Counted from the stretch's first letter, positions 37,290 to 49,850 are shown. The stretch: 64,000 nt of DNA from Phallusia mammillata (GCA_003260075.1 QLIY01000368.1:80730-144729), one strand, 5' to 3'. Numbers and translations are program-made. Notes: a model not told the origin generated them from the sequence alone.

Positions 37290-37546
37290 GTCTGTGCCCC
37301 TTTCAAACTGTTTGTATCTTGTGTCGCATAAACACAATAAAAAGGTTTCTGGTGTATCATAAACACGTTTACTCGCATTTGACGATGTATTTTTTTTCTT
37401 ACCATTTAATAGGCCAAATATTAACATTCAGTCTGTACCGTTAAGACGTTTAAGACATGGTTTGGAAAAAAGTGCCAAACGTTAGCACGCGAGTATATTT
37501 TAAAACCAAAATTGGCACGGCGGTGTACTTGAGTTGGACACCCCTG
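37290..37546. mobile_element. Truncated inverse copy of the CAGGGGTGTCCAAC MITE family
   Basis: The right end reads GAGTTGGACACCCCTG, preceded by AATTGGCACGGCGG and CCAAACGTTAGCACGCGAG. That is the reverse complement of the left part of 35526-35959. The other terminus is missing, so the left boundary is approximate. Confidence 0.7.
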
Positions 37547-37830
37547 ATTTAAGTGATCAAAACACTCTACGTTACACTTTAGGATTTGTAGATGTTTTTT
37601 TGCGGTTATTGGCAGGAAACTAATAGGTACATTACTCGCTTAACTTGGATGTAACACCTATGAAAGTTACTTCACAAATCGTCCATCTAGTTGTGGAGTT
37701 ATAATGTCACAATACGTTAGTGATGTAATCACAGCAGCGTATTACTGGTTAGTGGAAGGAAAAGTGTACCTCGTGCTGGGTAGCGTTATTATTTCGTAAG
37801 AAGTAGTGTGTTTCAAAAGGTAACATAACA

Positions 37831-38330
37831 CAGTGCTCTTCAACCTTTTATGGTTTGGTGAACCCTTAAAGTTGTTGTGATGCACACTGTTGTGATGCAA
37901 CTCATGCACACTGTTTACTTAAAAGGTGAGATAAAAAGCGATACGAAAAATCATTATGCATATCGTCATGTCAATTAAACCGAGGGGAGCTGCCGAAGTT
38001 TTACACACTGTCAGTGAGAGTTCGATTCATTTGCTACCAACATGCCTAGCATATGTTCGAAAATTTTCTATGAAACATCAGCAAAAAAGCCAACACTCGA
38101 TTTCCCGAATGTAACACACACTATCAAACTTGACACGAGAAAATAATACTGAAAAAGTTTACCTGCGTTATACATCAGTTGAAACCTACATCTTTTTCTA
38201 ATAAAGTCAAAATATTGTGTCCAATATTAATGGTTCTTTAAAAGTTTGTGATGCACCCTTGTACTGGTGCACCCCATGCATATATTGGTGCACCCTAGGG
38301 TGCACCGTGTACACCAGTTGAAGAGCACTG
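37831..38330. mobile_element. hAT-type MITE, 500 bp
   Basis: The ends CAGTGCTCTTCAACC and CAGTTGAAGAGCACTG are inverted. An exact 8-bp target repeat ACATAACA is at 37823-37830 and 38331-38338. No transposase reading frame. A fragment with a similar end (CAGTGCTTTTCAACC) is at about 36797. Confidence 0.9.
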
Positions 38331-39479
38331 ACATAACACACCAAACGCAAACGTAGCTTGTAATACCTACACAGGAATCTGCAAATTTATTTTACGTGTT
38401 CAAGTTTGCAAAAGTATCGAATCGGCATTGCAGTTTCGACACGGAATTCGCGCACATGGGTGGCCGCTGCAATTATATTTTCCGCGCATTAAAAAATGAA
38501 CAATATAATCCCCAAGTGCCAATTAACATCCAGAATAAATGAAAACGTCAAAATTGGCATTATTACGTCAAAAGTTTTGTTTAGACTTTGCTCTGGAGCA
38601 AACTTGACGAAAATCACTGTAGCGAGTGGCGCAAAATGGTTTTTCCCTATGCGTTGTTTAAAAACAAAGGATTTCGTGTAGCTTGCTTTGTACGTGCTCG
38701 AAATATACCGACCATTTGAAAGAGCGCATGTAAATGAAAGAAACGCATATCTGTAATGCACGAATATAAATGCGACCAAACAATTTCTGGCGTGGCAGCA
38801 TGGCTATTTTCTAATGGCTACCAGTACCACCCCAGAGATTTTTAGTGGGGAGGCACGCCACCCCTGTCACCCGGGGAATCGACGCCTATGTAGCACCATA
38901 ATATGCAACACACCTATGAGCAAGTATCACAACAGCCAAGTTTGCGTTTGAAAGTATAGTGTACAGTACATGGTACAAGTACAACTGTACCTGAAGTGTA
39001 CTTAGCTTGTGGACTACAAAATTTTATTAATGGCGTCAATATTTTGTATTTCTCTTGTTAGTCATGGTTATTTTTGCATTAAAAAGTTAATTATTGGGGG
39101 TGTACGATTTGTGAGTAAACATTAAAAGAATGTACCATTTCAAAAACGGTTGACAATAAAGCACTGATCTCAAGTTACAAATTAAGTAGATTAATATAAA
39201 TCTGTATTTGGATGTTTTTTCCATGCTTTTTGTGATGACTGTTTATTTATACCACATTGGTATGGGTATGGTAAAACTCCTGCCTATAATTGAGATTCCT
39301 CCACTGTCAAGTCGAGTTTTACAGACATTTATGCTTTTATTACCAATTTTTATTGTAATTGACATATATTGTCACAAAGGCCTAAATTATTTTTTGGTCA
39401 CACATATCTAATTTTGTTCTCGGGAAAAAAACTGATGCTTGAGATAATCGTTGAAAGATAAGTTAAAGAAACACTATTT

Positions 39480-39821
39480 TAGCGTTTCACAAAATGCATA
39501 AAATGGTCCAAATACTGTTTGTTACATCACAAATAATACAAAAAGTATCAATATCTTTGTTATTGTGCGCGAATTTACGCCTTTCTATTGTTAATTGTGA
39601 TGAAATGAACAAGGTTTGCTAATGGAGAAGATTTCATAGTTTTTAACACAATTTTTATTGTTTGACGGTAGCACCACTGACTCTGAATTAGACTGTACTG
39701 TTCTTGGTTCAACAAAAGCGCTTTGCAGACACGTTTGGAGGGCCTTGTAATGTATGTGGCCCTTGGCTGATTTTTTTTAAATTTCACCCGGCCTGCTGTG
39801 AAAAAAGTTTGGTGACCCCTG
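39480..39821. mobile_element. Partial MITE ending TTTGGTGACCCCTG
   Basis: Only the right terminus (GTTTGGTGACCCCTG) is clear. Internal sequence resembles 45900-46100, where an element starting CAGGGCTCACCAAAC at 45770 is nested in another MITE. The left boundary is not identifiable. Confidence 0.5.
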
Positions 39822-39879
39822 GTTTAAACAGAGACAAATTAATCTGTTAAAAATATTATTTTTTGTCAATGGTTACGAT

Positions 39880-40360
39880 TAGAAATGTACCGAATATTCG
39901 GTTTGCCGAATTTATTCGGCCGAATCGGCCATTTTTGCAAAGATTCGGTTTCGGCCGAATAATTTGTTGCGATTCGGCCGAAACCGAATCTTTTACGAGC
40001 ACTCATTTAAAGCGTTAAACGTGTCCTTTCTTCTTAGTGCCAACAAAAATCGCGTCAGTCATTATATTTTTTAACATATTGACGCTTTTCCCACTGCAGA
40101 CAAAAATCAGTAATTCATTGTTGGGTTGGCAATCATGCTTGAGGCAATGTTAAACACCACAGAACTAAAATGCAGACGAAACACAACCATTCTGCACTAA
40201 GTGTCAAGTAGATAAACTTATGTTTTCATGTCATACGCATAGCGTACGACTTTGCGTGACGTCATAAATGATTAGGTTGATTCGGCCGAATTTATTCGGC
40301 AAAACCGCCGAATATTCGGTTTCGGCCGAATCGAAATTTCGCCGATTCGGTACATCACTA
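39880..40360. mobile_element. hAT-type MITE rich in TTCGGCCGAAT motifs, 481 bp
   Basis: The ends are TAGAAATGTACCGAAT and ATTCGGTACATCACTA, inverted with two mismatches. The flanking 8-bp repeat is GTTACGAT/GTTACAAT (39872-39879, 40361-40368). The interior is full of GAATATTCGG/CGGCCGAAT words. It interrupts the 3' flank of MCO-B, which is continuous at the matching place beyond MCO-A. Related fragments lie near 19760 and at 55449-55716. Confidence 0.82.
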
Positions 40361-41408
40361 GTTACAATGTCATTCAAGTGTAATTGCAGGCAGTTAAAGG
40401 GAGATAATTTCTGTCTTCCGAAAAATAATAGCTAACAAACTTTCACCAGCGGCATAAGTCTGCAAAAAATGACAAAAATTCCAAATCTAGGTAGTGATCT
40501 AAAATTTAATGACATTAGTCAACTTTAATTGGAATCAATATATGTAACTTTATAACACTTACTTGTTGGCATATATTGCCAACCATCACAATGGTTAAGG
40601 ATCAACATTTGGGTCAAATCTCGGGTTGCTCATGCTGGCCACTTTCTCATTTAAACATTCAGTCACATTTTTGTTAAATGGAAATGGATCACACTCCATA
40701 CATGTGCCAGGGTATGCATTGCCGGATGGAACTTCTGCACTTAAGTCATCACCTTAAATAAACAGTATGTTGGTTAAAACTGCATACTTGCACCTTATAT
40801 GAGTCTTTAGTAAAAAAACTAAAAATAATTTTGTAAAACAGAAAAGTAACTACCTACTAGGCATTGTTTCATGCTTATAAAGTTAATAGTTTGCTTTATC
40901 ATTGTTATCTGTTAATGCTACTACATATGACAAATACCAGTTTGTTCATTGAATGTTTAAATATTTAACATTTACTATTTTTTGCATTGTTGACAATTTT
41001 GAAAACAGCATGTGCTTACTATTATATTGAATGTACAGTTTCATGGTTTAGATAAGAACACTTATTCCTCTCAAACACATACAGTTTTGTTTTACTGTCT
41101 GACAACAAGTTAGAAGTAAGCTAAAATCACCCAATTCACACAGTGTAAAATAGTAGCAGGCAGGCAATGTAATAAAAACATTCCGCTTCAGGAGATTGGT
41201 ATTGTTTAAACAAATTTTCATACCTTCTGGCACAATTTCTACTGACATCATCATTCCACGATCTTCATGATTTAACAAATGACAATGAATCAACAAGAGT
41301 CCTGTAAATTTGTGTGGCATGAAACGAATCTGAAATTAATTTGCTGATTTGAAATAAATTTTGAAATTTTCGCAAACAAATCAAATTTTCTTGTTACAAT
41401 GTACATAT

Positions 41409-41468
<60 letters not shown>
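41409..41468. other. 60-bp poly-G run, probable false gap fill
   Basis: An uninterrupted G run in the MCO-B intron between exons 12 and 11. At the matching intron of MCO-A (near 27955) the sequence is ordinary. Confidence 0.75.
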
Positions 41469-41472
<4 letters not shown>

Positions 41473-42370
41473 CCAATAAACAGATGAGTTTTAAAATTTG
41501 CTAAAATTAGTAAAAACTCGCAATTAATGCATATAACATTAACAATACTTCATTATTTTGTCAGTGCTTAAAATAAACTGTGTTGGATGTTTGTTGAATC
41601 TTTCCCTAAGGCTGGATCACAGTGCAAAGTTACATAAGGTACAATTATACTTCATTATGTAAATATGACCTACAGAAATGTTTGAAAGCGGAGGGACCAA
41701 CAAATTGTCACAAAACTCTCCTGCTTCACCATAACCCAATGTTCCACTCCCTCCAGCCAACCAACGATCATTGTGTCCAAGATATTTCAGAGGGTCATTG
41801 GGAATTGTAAGTTCATTGTTTGCTGCAACGCATTATATATGTCTATGGGTTCACAACATAGCACCAATATAACCAACTGTTTTTTATGCTTCAAAAACAA
41901 TCTGTTTTTCATGCATTATTGTTTTTTACGTTTTTATTCATTACACTTGCGTTTAAAGTCACCTGAATATTCGCTATGTTGATAAAAACATACTTCATTG
42001 TTTTGACTGTAGAACATAAAATCTGATCCAGAGTTTATCCCATAAGGCCCTGTGTAATCTGTTTATTCAACAACCTATTTTAAAAATAGATGATTAAATG
42101 TAACTAATTTATTAAATGTTTTGGGGCTTTATGAAAGGGTTTGTTAGGTGTTTTGGTGCTTGGTGAAAGGCCAACCATTTTTAACTACTTTGTTACTGAC
42201 AAAAGAATTGTTATTCTGTTAAATAATATTTTGTGAATTTCAATGCATAATGTTTATTTTGTTTCAGCTTACTTCGGCGACATATTCACTATATACAAAT
42301 CCAACAGCCAGAAATTTACAAATATTGCATTTGGGTTGGTCATTTGCAAAAGATCATTTTAGCATCATAC

Positions 42371-42650
42371 CTGGAAATGATTTACATGTAGATGCATTGG
42401 ATGGTTTGTGGTGGGTGAGGTGTTAACCAAATACCACTCCTGCAGTTTGCCAACTTCAATTTTGTATTTAAATAACATGATTGGTTCCGGGGGGGGGGCC
42501 TAGTTACAATGTCATTCAAGTGTAATTGCAGGCAGTTAAAGGGAGATAATTTCTGTCGTCCGAAAAATAATAGCCAACAAACTTTCACCAGCGTGCAGTT
42601 TGCCAACTTCAATTTTGTATTTAAATAACATGATTGGTTCCAGCATGACA
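42371..42650. repeat. Chimeric assembly join with duplicated MCO-B exon 9 sequence
   Basis: The first part of exon 9 and its upstream flank (about 42446-42488) recur at about 42596-42640. Between them are ten G (42489-42498) and a block of about 90 bp that matches 40363-40452, the 3' end of the same pseudogene. The order cannot arise by simple overlap, so contigs were probably misjoined here. Confidence 0.7.
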
Positions 42651-44241
42651 TGTCACTGAACTGACATGAAATCGAAACGCATTAATGGGTAAAATCAAAC
42701 TTACACAGATAATTTTATTCTCCCATATTAACAATGCAGTTGAAAAAATGGGTGCATCACTGGATATGTTCATTGTTTAAATGCTTTTTTTCCGTTACAG
42801 CAAACAAAAAAACAACAACCTTTTACCTGTATGTTATGTCAGCTGGAAATTTTTCCCTATTAAGGGCTGTTATTGGGCTTAATTCCACCACAAATCGGCC
42901 ATTCACTTCTTCTTGAGATGCAGACATGAAATTACCTACATAATCTGGTCTTTTTGGTAGGATGGTTTCAAATGGATCTGGAGCTACACTCTCCCCAATC
43001 ACTTTGATGGTAAGTAGTGTGACTGTATATCTACCAAGTGACATGTCATCTACTGAGACTACCAAGTGACATGTCACTGCTTGGGTTTGAACGAAGCTGC
43101 AATTGTGTTTTTATGTGTTACTTGTCATAAAAAAAAAAACAATAAAAAGATGCAATTAAAGTTGAGCCAGCTGTTGCATTAGATTATTGGTACTATATTT
43201 CAATATCATTTTATCCCATATATTGTGAAACAACCATTCTTTTTTGAATGATGACAAACAGTAGCACAGTATTAAAAAAAATTGGTTGTTGGCAACATTT
43301 ATGACATTTTAATATATTTTTGAAAGAAACATTTTTGTTGTTGATAAATCTAGGTTTGTCCAGCATAAAATCTTCTATGATAACAGTTTTCAACAGAAAA
43401 GGTACATATGGCTTTATTTTGCAAAAAGCATTCAATGCTTACAAGGTATGTTCCTGGTGATGAACAGGTGATCTGCCAATCAACTCGAGTTGATGGAGCT
43501 AACAAACTTTTGCCTTCTTTCATTAAGCGAGCTTCATCTAAATATACCCCATCTATTGCAATTTCACGGATGTCACAGGCAGATACACCATTGGTATCAA
43601 CAACTTCAATCTCCAATGATGGACCTCTGCCAGCATCCAGTAATCTAAAATGTAAATGGTAAGCTCAAAACCTGACTGATTACACAAACACATGTAGTTT
43701 AACTGCACAATCTTTTTGGTCTTATTTTTAAATGATCAAATTAGAATTTATTGTCTGTAGTGGGCAAGGGTAAATAAATTTTCAGTTCCAAGTCTGCTTT
43801 CTGAACTTTGGTCAATAACTATCAAAATGTTTAAAAATGAAGGTATTTTATGTTTTTTGGGAGTTTGAAAATTTTTCAAAAAATTTGCTCAGCCTAAATC
43901 GTTTCAGCTGGCCAGTCATTATGTTCAATGTTGGTTTAAGTTGTCCATTAGTTGTAAAGTAGCTGATTCCATTTGCGTCGTCGCTAATCCAATCCTTGAA
44001 AGTTTTTCCAGTTGATGCCACTATGTAGTTGGCAAGGCTAAATAAAGAGGTTGGTTGGTATGTATTTTATGAAGAAGAGTAATTAAAAAGCTTTAAAATG
44101 TATGCTTACTTGTCAATGCCATCTTCAATGTCATCTTGCATTGATGCAAATTTGTATGCATTCTTCACATTTGAGTACAGTAAAGTGGGTTGAAAAATAA
44201 GCTGTATATCATGTTCGCAATTAAATGGACAAGAAACAGAT

Positions 44242-44330
<89 letters not shown>
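44242..44330. other. 89-bp poly-G run replacing part of MCO-B exon 5
   Basis: The exon reads normally up to 44331 and again from 44241. In MCO-A the matching stretch is 54 bp encoding MIIVEDEETDPGLSQQLK. Here it is replaced by G only. A conserved exon interrupted by a pure homopolymer is the best evidence that these runs are artefacts. Confidence 0.85.
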
Positions 44331-44331
<1 letters not shown>

Positions 44332-44663
44332 CTGCCATCCCACTGTGAAGCTAAAAAGAGTTTGTGGCTAGGAAATACTATTTTCTCTAATTTTTTTGTT
44401 TGTTCTATGCTGGAAAAATATAAGTTTTAATGCTCATGTGATGTTTTAAATTGTGTCAAACCTGAAACAGAGTTGATCCATGAACATGAGGGTGAAACCA
44501 GAATGTGCCACTGGGATGATTTTCCTCAATGTTGTATTCATAAGACAAATCGCCACCAGGACGTGCTTCAACCACCACATCCTCCTCCTATGGTAAATAT
44601 TCATTTTTTTATGAAACCTGAAATATTTGTTATAGTCATGAACAAAACAAATAGTCCTAGTTT

Positions 44664-45237
44664 ACTAATATGTACTATCAGATTTGTATTGGGAATGTTA
44701 CTCACTTAAGATAACCTCCAAAATGGCAAATGGAAGGCTGGACTGTGGCTAAATTTGAAGAAAATATTGGTGGGTTTCCTTCCCTGTGAGGGGACGCATC
44801 TTGTTTTTAGTTTGTTTTTTTTGGAAGAAGTTTGTCCATTAACTTTTGGCATGTAATCTTTGGATGAAACTTTCACAGATGGTAGATACAGTTTGATCAA
44901 ATAACCCAAGTATTTTTACCGCTAGACCCCAATAGAAGATACGGCACGGGGGGGGGGGTATATACTATCAGATTTGTATTGAGAATGTTACTCACTTAAG
45001 ATAACCTCCAAAATGGCAAATGGAAGGCTGACTGTGACTAAATTTGAAGAAAATATTGGTGGGTTTTCTTCCCTGTGAGGGGACGCATCTTGTTTTTAGT
45101 TTTTTTTTTTTTTGGAAGAAGTTTGTCCATTAACTTTTGGCATATAATCTTTGGATGAAACTTTCACAGATGGTAGATACAGTTTGATCTAATAACCCAA
45201 GTATTTTTACCGCTAGACCCCAATAGAAGATACGGCA
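44664..45237. repeat. Duplicated flank around an 11-G run (assembly join)
   Basis: About 280 bp before the G run (44948-44958) are repeated after it, starting from TACTATCAGATTTGTATTG, with small differences. It lies in the MCO-B intron between exons 4 and 3. Confidence 0.78.
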
Positions 45238-45247
45238 CTTGTTTGTG

Positions 45248-45420
45248 CATTACTTGGTTGATGTTTTTGCACATGTCAGTCAGAGTGGTGTTAATAGCCG
45301 TGTGAGATCAGAAGTGTTAACACATGTGGGGGGGGGGCGCATTACTTGGTTGATGTTTTTGCACATGTCAATCAGAGTGGTGTTAATAGCCGTGTGAGAT
45401 CAGAAGTGTTAACACATGTT
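45248..45420. repeat. Duplicated flank around a 10-G run (assembly join)
   Basis: A block of about 80 bp starting GCATTACTTGGTTGATG and ending GTGTTAACACATGT occurs on both sides of G at 45328-45337 with one substitution. Confidence 0.78.
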
Positions 45421-45702
45421 GCTAATAACACCTCCAGTGCTTAGAATTTTAAACATTGGCTAATTTGGATGACATGTTGCATGACTGTTGATTGGGTCAT
45501 TGTGGTTTTATATTTTATCCTTTGGTGTGGTAAATTCTATCATTTACCCCACTTACCCCATAAAATGGATGTACAATTTATTATTTATAGATGTCAATTG
45601 TTGTGTTTCACCCTCTGGCCCCAACATTTACCCAACTACCCCCCAAAATCAGGTCATTTTTTTAACAATGTTTGAATTGCATACAACTTGGACACCTCAG
45701 AG

Positions 45703-46271
45703 CAGTGGTTCTTAACCGGTGGGAAATTTCCCACTAAATTTAGGGCATGCAGAGGGAAATTGTGCAAGTCAGGGCTCACCAAACTCCGGCCTGCGGATCA
45801 GATCAGGCCTTGAGTTAACCGTTTAAAGTTAATTTACTGCGAAAGTATTCCCTCAAAAACATTTAAGATTAATTTCACCAAGTTTCACAAGACACATAAA
45901 AATCCGAAGACCCTTTGTTACACCACAGACAAGCTTAACAGTATCAATGCCCTTGTCACTGTGTGCAAATAAATGCCTTTCTTATGTTAATTGTGATGCA
46001 ATAAGTGACTATTGCAAGCAGAGAAGACTTCATTATTCTGCACTATTTTACTCTCTCACAAAAGCACTTTTTAATCCTATTAAGATTGCAGTAAGCCTTT
46101 AAGCTTTTGCAGGTCCCAACAAAAGTGCTTCACAAAACTATTTTAACTGAAGAATACATTGTTGTTAATTAAGGGCACAACACATCAATATAAATATAAC
46201 ATAGAGGTGGAAAATCGAACTTGTTGATTGACTTAAGTGGGAAACTTCACCAGGAAGGTTAAGAACTACTG
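45703..46271. mobile_element. hAT-type MITE, 569 bp, with another element nested inside
   Basis: The ends CAGTGGTTCTTAACCGG and GGTTAAGAACTACTG are inverted. The 8-bp flank repeat is CCTCAGAG/CCTTAGAG (45695-45702, 46272-46279). From 45770 a second terminus, CAGGGCTCACCAAAC, begins a family also seen at 39480-39821. It lies in an MCO-B intron. Confidence 0.8.
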
Positions 46272-46489
46272 CCTTAGAGAGTGTGCCATTTACAGGTGTC
46301 GATTGTTGTGTTCAATCCTGTAGCTCTATCACTGTGTTTGACCTTATGACACTAAACTTTTTTCTCTTAAAATGCATTATTTACAACTTTGTGTATGTGG
46401 GGACCAAACGTTAAAAAGACAGTGGATGATATGGGACCCAATTTAAAATAAGTGTAGTAAATATAATAATATTTTAAAATAGTTGAAAG

Positions 46490-46974
46490 CAGGGGTGTCC
46501 AACTCGAACACACCGCCGTGCCAATTTTGGTTTTTAAATATACTTGCGTACCAACGTTTGGTACTTTTTTTTAACCATGTATTAAAGTCTGAACGGTACG
46601 GGCTCAATCCGTTAACTTGGCCAGTTTGTAGAACCCTATTAAATGGTTAGAAAAATGTCGTCAAGTGCGAGTTAACTTATTTATGATACTCCAGAAACAC
46701 TTTATTTTGTTTATGCGACGCAAGATACAAATAATTTGCAACGGAGCTGAAGTTTTGTCAAAAAACGAACAATTTCATGAGCGAGTTGTGTAACTTTACT
46801 ACTGATAATCTTTACTGAAGTTAGAATAAAAACCAAGAAGAAGAAGAAATAGAAACGAATTTAATTGCGTGACAAATTTAGTGTTTACTATCTAAATGTG
46901 CAAAAGCTTGTGTGCCATTTTCAAATGCTCTGCGTGACTCTTTTGGCACGCGTGCCACGTGTTGGACACCCCTG
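46490..46974. mobile_element. MITE of the CAGGGGTGTCCAAC family, 485 bp
   Basis: The termini CAGGGGTGTCCAACTCGAAC and GTGTTGGACACCCCTG match 35526-35959 closely, and the interior aligns throughout. The flanks do not give a clean target repeat. It lies in an MCO-B intron. Confidence 0.82.
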
Positions 46975-47651
46975 GGTTAAGGTGTATATGCCAGCGGAAT
47001 ATGTGCTAAGCCATTCTTCTAGTTGACAATTAATACCCATGCTAGAATGGAACATTTTTTTCAGGCATACCCACCTTTGGACTAATGTGGAGTCCGTGTG
47101 TGTGCATGTTGGTTGTGTTCGGAAACCTCAGACTGTTTAGGGGGTCAGTTTTCTCCGGTAACATAAGATCATTAAACTATAAATTAAGCAACTGGTGAAA
47201 AAGTAATTAATAAAAAAATGCTTTGGTCGGTGCATTCTCATATCAATGCAAGTTCTTATCAGCATGGCCTTACCAAAACACTTTCCTTATTAAGCCTCAG
47301 CCAACAACACAGCCAAATACAGACCAATCTGGTTAATCGCATAATCCGTTTACTTGCATCACAATTAAAAATCCCAAACTGTCGTCCATCGTTTGTTAAG
47401 AAAATTGTCCAGTTAATCTCATACCGGTTTATTACATAAACTGCATCGATTTTTAACGAAATATGCGATTAGCTGGAAAAATGATCTCTATGTGAAAGTC
47501 GCGTGAACCGAGATTTTCAAATGGAAAAAGACGACAATATGGTGTAATCAACTCATGTTTGTTCGACCTTTACTAGGCCATCATTTTTAAAACTTGTCAA
47601 ATTGCCTGCGCTGAAGCAACAGTTTAAAATGAATATTGACTTTTGTTAGAC

Positions 47652-47847
47652 CAGTGGTTATTAACCTTTTTTCTTGCTGCACCCCTTTTATATCACCTAC
47701 CAATTTTCGCACCCCCTTTGTAATTTCCTAAATAACAAAACTATTGTAATTTAATTTGTATACAAGCATCCTCGCACCTCCTAGAAACAGTTCTCTCACT
47801 TGGGGGGAGGGGGGAGAGATGCGTGCACCCCTGGTTAAGAACCCCTG
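47652..47847. mobile_element. hAT-type MITE, 196 bp
   Basis: The ends CAGTGGTTATTAACC and GGTTAAGAACCCCTG are inverted. The near-perfect 8-bp repeat TGTTAGAC/TGTTAGAG is at 47644-47651 and 47848-47855. It lies in the intron between MCO-B exons 3 and 2. Confidence 0.82.
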
Positions 47848-49289
47848 TGTTAGAGTGTCAGTTAATGTAAAAGGATGACCAATCTTAATTACACGTTAAG
47901 TTTTTGGGAAGTTCCCAAATCGGAATGTTGGGCCACTTCCCAAGTATCAGGATACGATGTGATGTAACGTATCCTTCAATTAGATCTAGCTACAAGAGAA
48001 AGCACAAAACAAGCGAACTGGTGGAGTGTATGTGCTCTAATTAAAGGGTGTGTGTGCGTTGCTATTGTTTCCCCATCACATTCGGTGGATTGCACCATAG
48101 CCACGACAGTTAAAAAGCAATACATCATGTCCTGCGCTGTGTAAGATCATCTACTTTTAACATAAGAGTATACTTATTGTTATTCTCGGCAACTAAATAG
48201 AAAAAGTAATACTACTTGGCCATAGTTTTTCACTGCAACTTTGTATTAGCTGGGGAAGTGAAAATTAGCACTTAATATGTTATCGGCGTGTACTGTTTTC
48301 ATAGCAACCGGCTTACTAGGTTTTTTTTGCGCGCATTTAACTAAATTTCTACGCATAAATTTCGCAAAAACTCCCTGGTTTTAATTAGCCCTAATTTAAG
48401 GATTTTATTCGTTTTGCGATTCTGAATGACGAAACATCCCGGTGGTTTTCAAAGCTCAGCAATTATATCCTGAAAACAGTTTGTTTTTGCGGGTGTAGGA
48501 AGTTCCAGTAGCACACGCGACAGTTTTTTAACAAAGCTGAACTGTTAATAGATGTAATGATATGAGAGGCGTCACGTAAAATCTAGCCTACGTTTTGGTC
48601 TGGCTTCCATTATCTACGAGACTGTCGATTAAGGATGACCTAAATTTCTTGACAGGAGATTTTACCAAATTAAGTCTGATGACGTCACGTCGCTTTACGC
48701 GCCAAGTTCGACTGGGTATTTCTCCATTGTAGGTCCTCCGCTGTAGCGATAACCAATCGACCGTAAAATCTGCCACCTGCACAGAAAGAACTAGGGACAG
48801 GTTTCCGTCTGTTGAGACCTCATGAACAGGTTGGCGCAAAGTATCACCACCTGGTAAAATAAAAAAAGACAATACTGTTTCAAATTATTGATGTAGCTAA
48901 TTACAGCATTCGAAAGATAGCTATAACGTGTTTGTATTTTAGAAGATGCTTGTTCAGTCTGAGGTTATCCGTGCAGGGATTTCTTATAGAAATAATCCTT
49001 TGTAGCTGTTTTGCTCAATCGGCGCCCAAGCCATACCATTGAGCTCCAACAATTAGAATTATTACAAATATACACAATATGTTATTTTTTTCTGCCAACT
49101 AACCTTCAAGTCCACATGGCGCTTGAAAACTGCACGACACCTGCATGGGCGCCGCCACGTAGGGGCAAGAGGGGGCACTAAATTTACAATTCATAAACCC
49201 ATGTTACTTTTTGATCGAATACCTTTTAACTTTTTCGGGGCTCTTTTGTTTCTTTTATTTCCGCAACTACAAATATCTGAATCGGTACA

Positions 49290-49412
49290 TTCGGCACAAC
49301 TGAACAATTCGTGAATACAAATAACTAGAACTGTTAATTCGAATACAATTCGAATTGCTACATCTCAAAAAGTACAAAGTTTTTCATGAATACGAATACA
49401 CGCTTGGTTTTT

Positions 49413-49493
<81 letters not shown>

Positions 49494-49850
49494 AATACTT
49501 GACACGTTTTATTCGAATAGAATTCGAATTGCTGCCACCTTAACATTACGAAACAAATCGTGAATACGAATACTTCACTTGCATTAATGAATTGCCGAAC
49601 TTTAAAAAGTGCGTAGAATTAATTCATGAATAAGAATACATGCCTTGGTTTATTCGAATTACTTGTCGTTGTAGCTTGGTCAACAATTCATGAATACAAA
49701 TACTTGACTCGTTTTATTCGAATGCCATTCGAATGGCTGTCACTCAAAAATTACCAAAGTATTAATAAATTCGAATACAGTAATGCAGGTATTCGTTAAG
49801 TATTCGAATACAAGACGCGTGTATTCGACCCCATGTCTGACTCCAGGTAT
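49290..49850. repeat. Degenerate minisatellite of TTCGAATAC-type units
   Basis: Units of roughly 80 bp contain GTGAATACGAATAC, TTTATTCGAAT and ATTCGAATTGCT in varied order. A 76-G run (49415-49490) sits inside and is probably a false fill over the unresolved core of the array. The array occupies the place where the signal-peptide part of MCO-B exon 1 should be. Confidence 0.65.
49415..49490. other. 76-bp poly-G run inside the minisatellite
   Basis: A pure G run flanked by AT-rich repeat units; same interpretation as the other long G runs. Confidence 0.75.

Larger units (their letters stand above)
40430..49137 (-). pseudogene. MCO-B: decayed tandem copy of the multicopper oxidase MCO-A
   Basis: All MCO-A exons are recognisable in order: 49137-49104 (5' part missing), 48850-48666, 47176-47075, 44587-44462, 44350-44110, 44037-43894, 43644-43443, 43096-42827, 42467-42371, 42074-41963, 41822-41674, 41329-41224, 40752-40563, 40459-40430. 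Lesions: exon 1 lacks the signal-peptide half; exon 5 is interrupted by 89 G; exon 6 has a GC instead of GT donor; exon 8 carries a 13-bp net gain from a short internal duplication, with frameshift and stop; exon 9 has AA instead of AG at its acceptor; exon 10 has TAA (42065-42063); exon 13 has TAA (40597-40595); the last exon is cut short. Copper motifs (HTHGLH, HPHVH, HPMHLH, HCHLLNHEDRGMM) survive, so decay is recent. The G run is an assembly fault; the other lesions look genuine. Confidence 0.85.

Noticed and set aside
49358-49546. Open frame coding a poly-proline protein
   Set aside because: It is the reverse strand of the 76-G run in the minisatellite.
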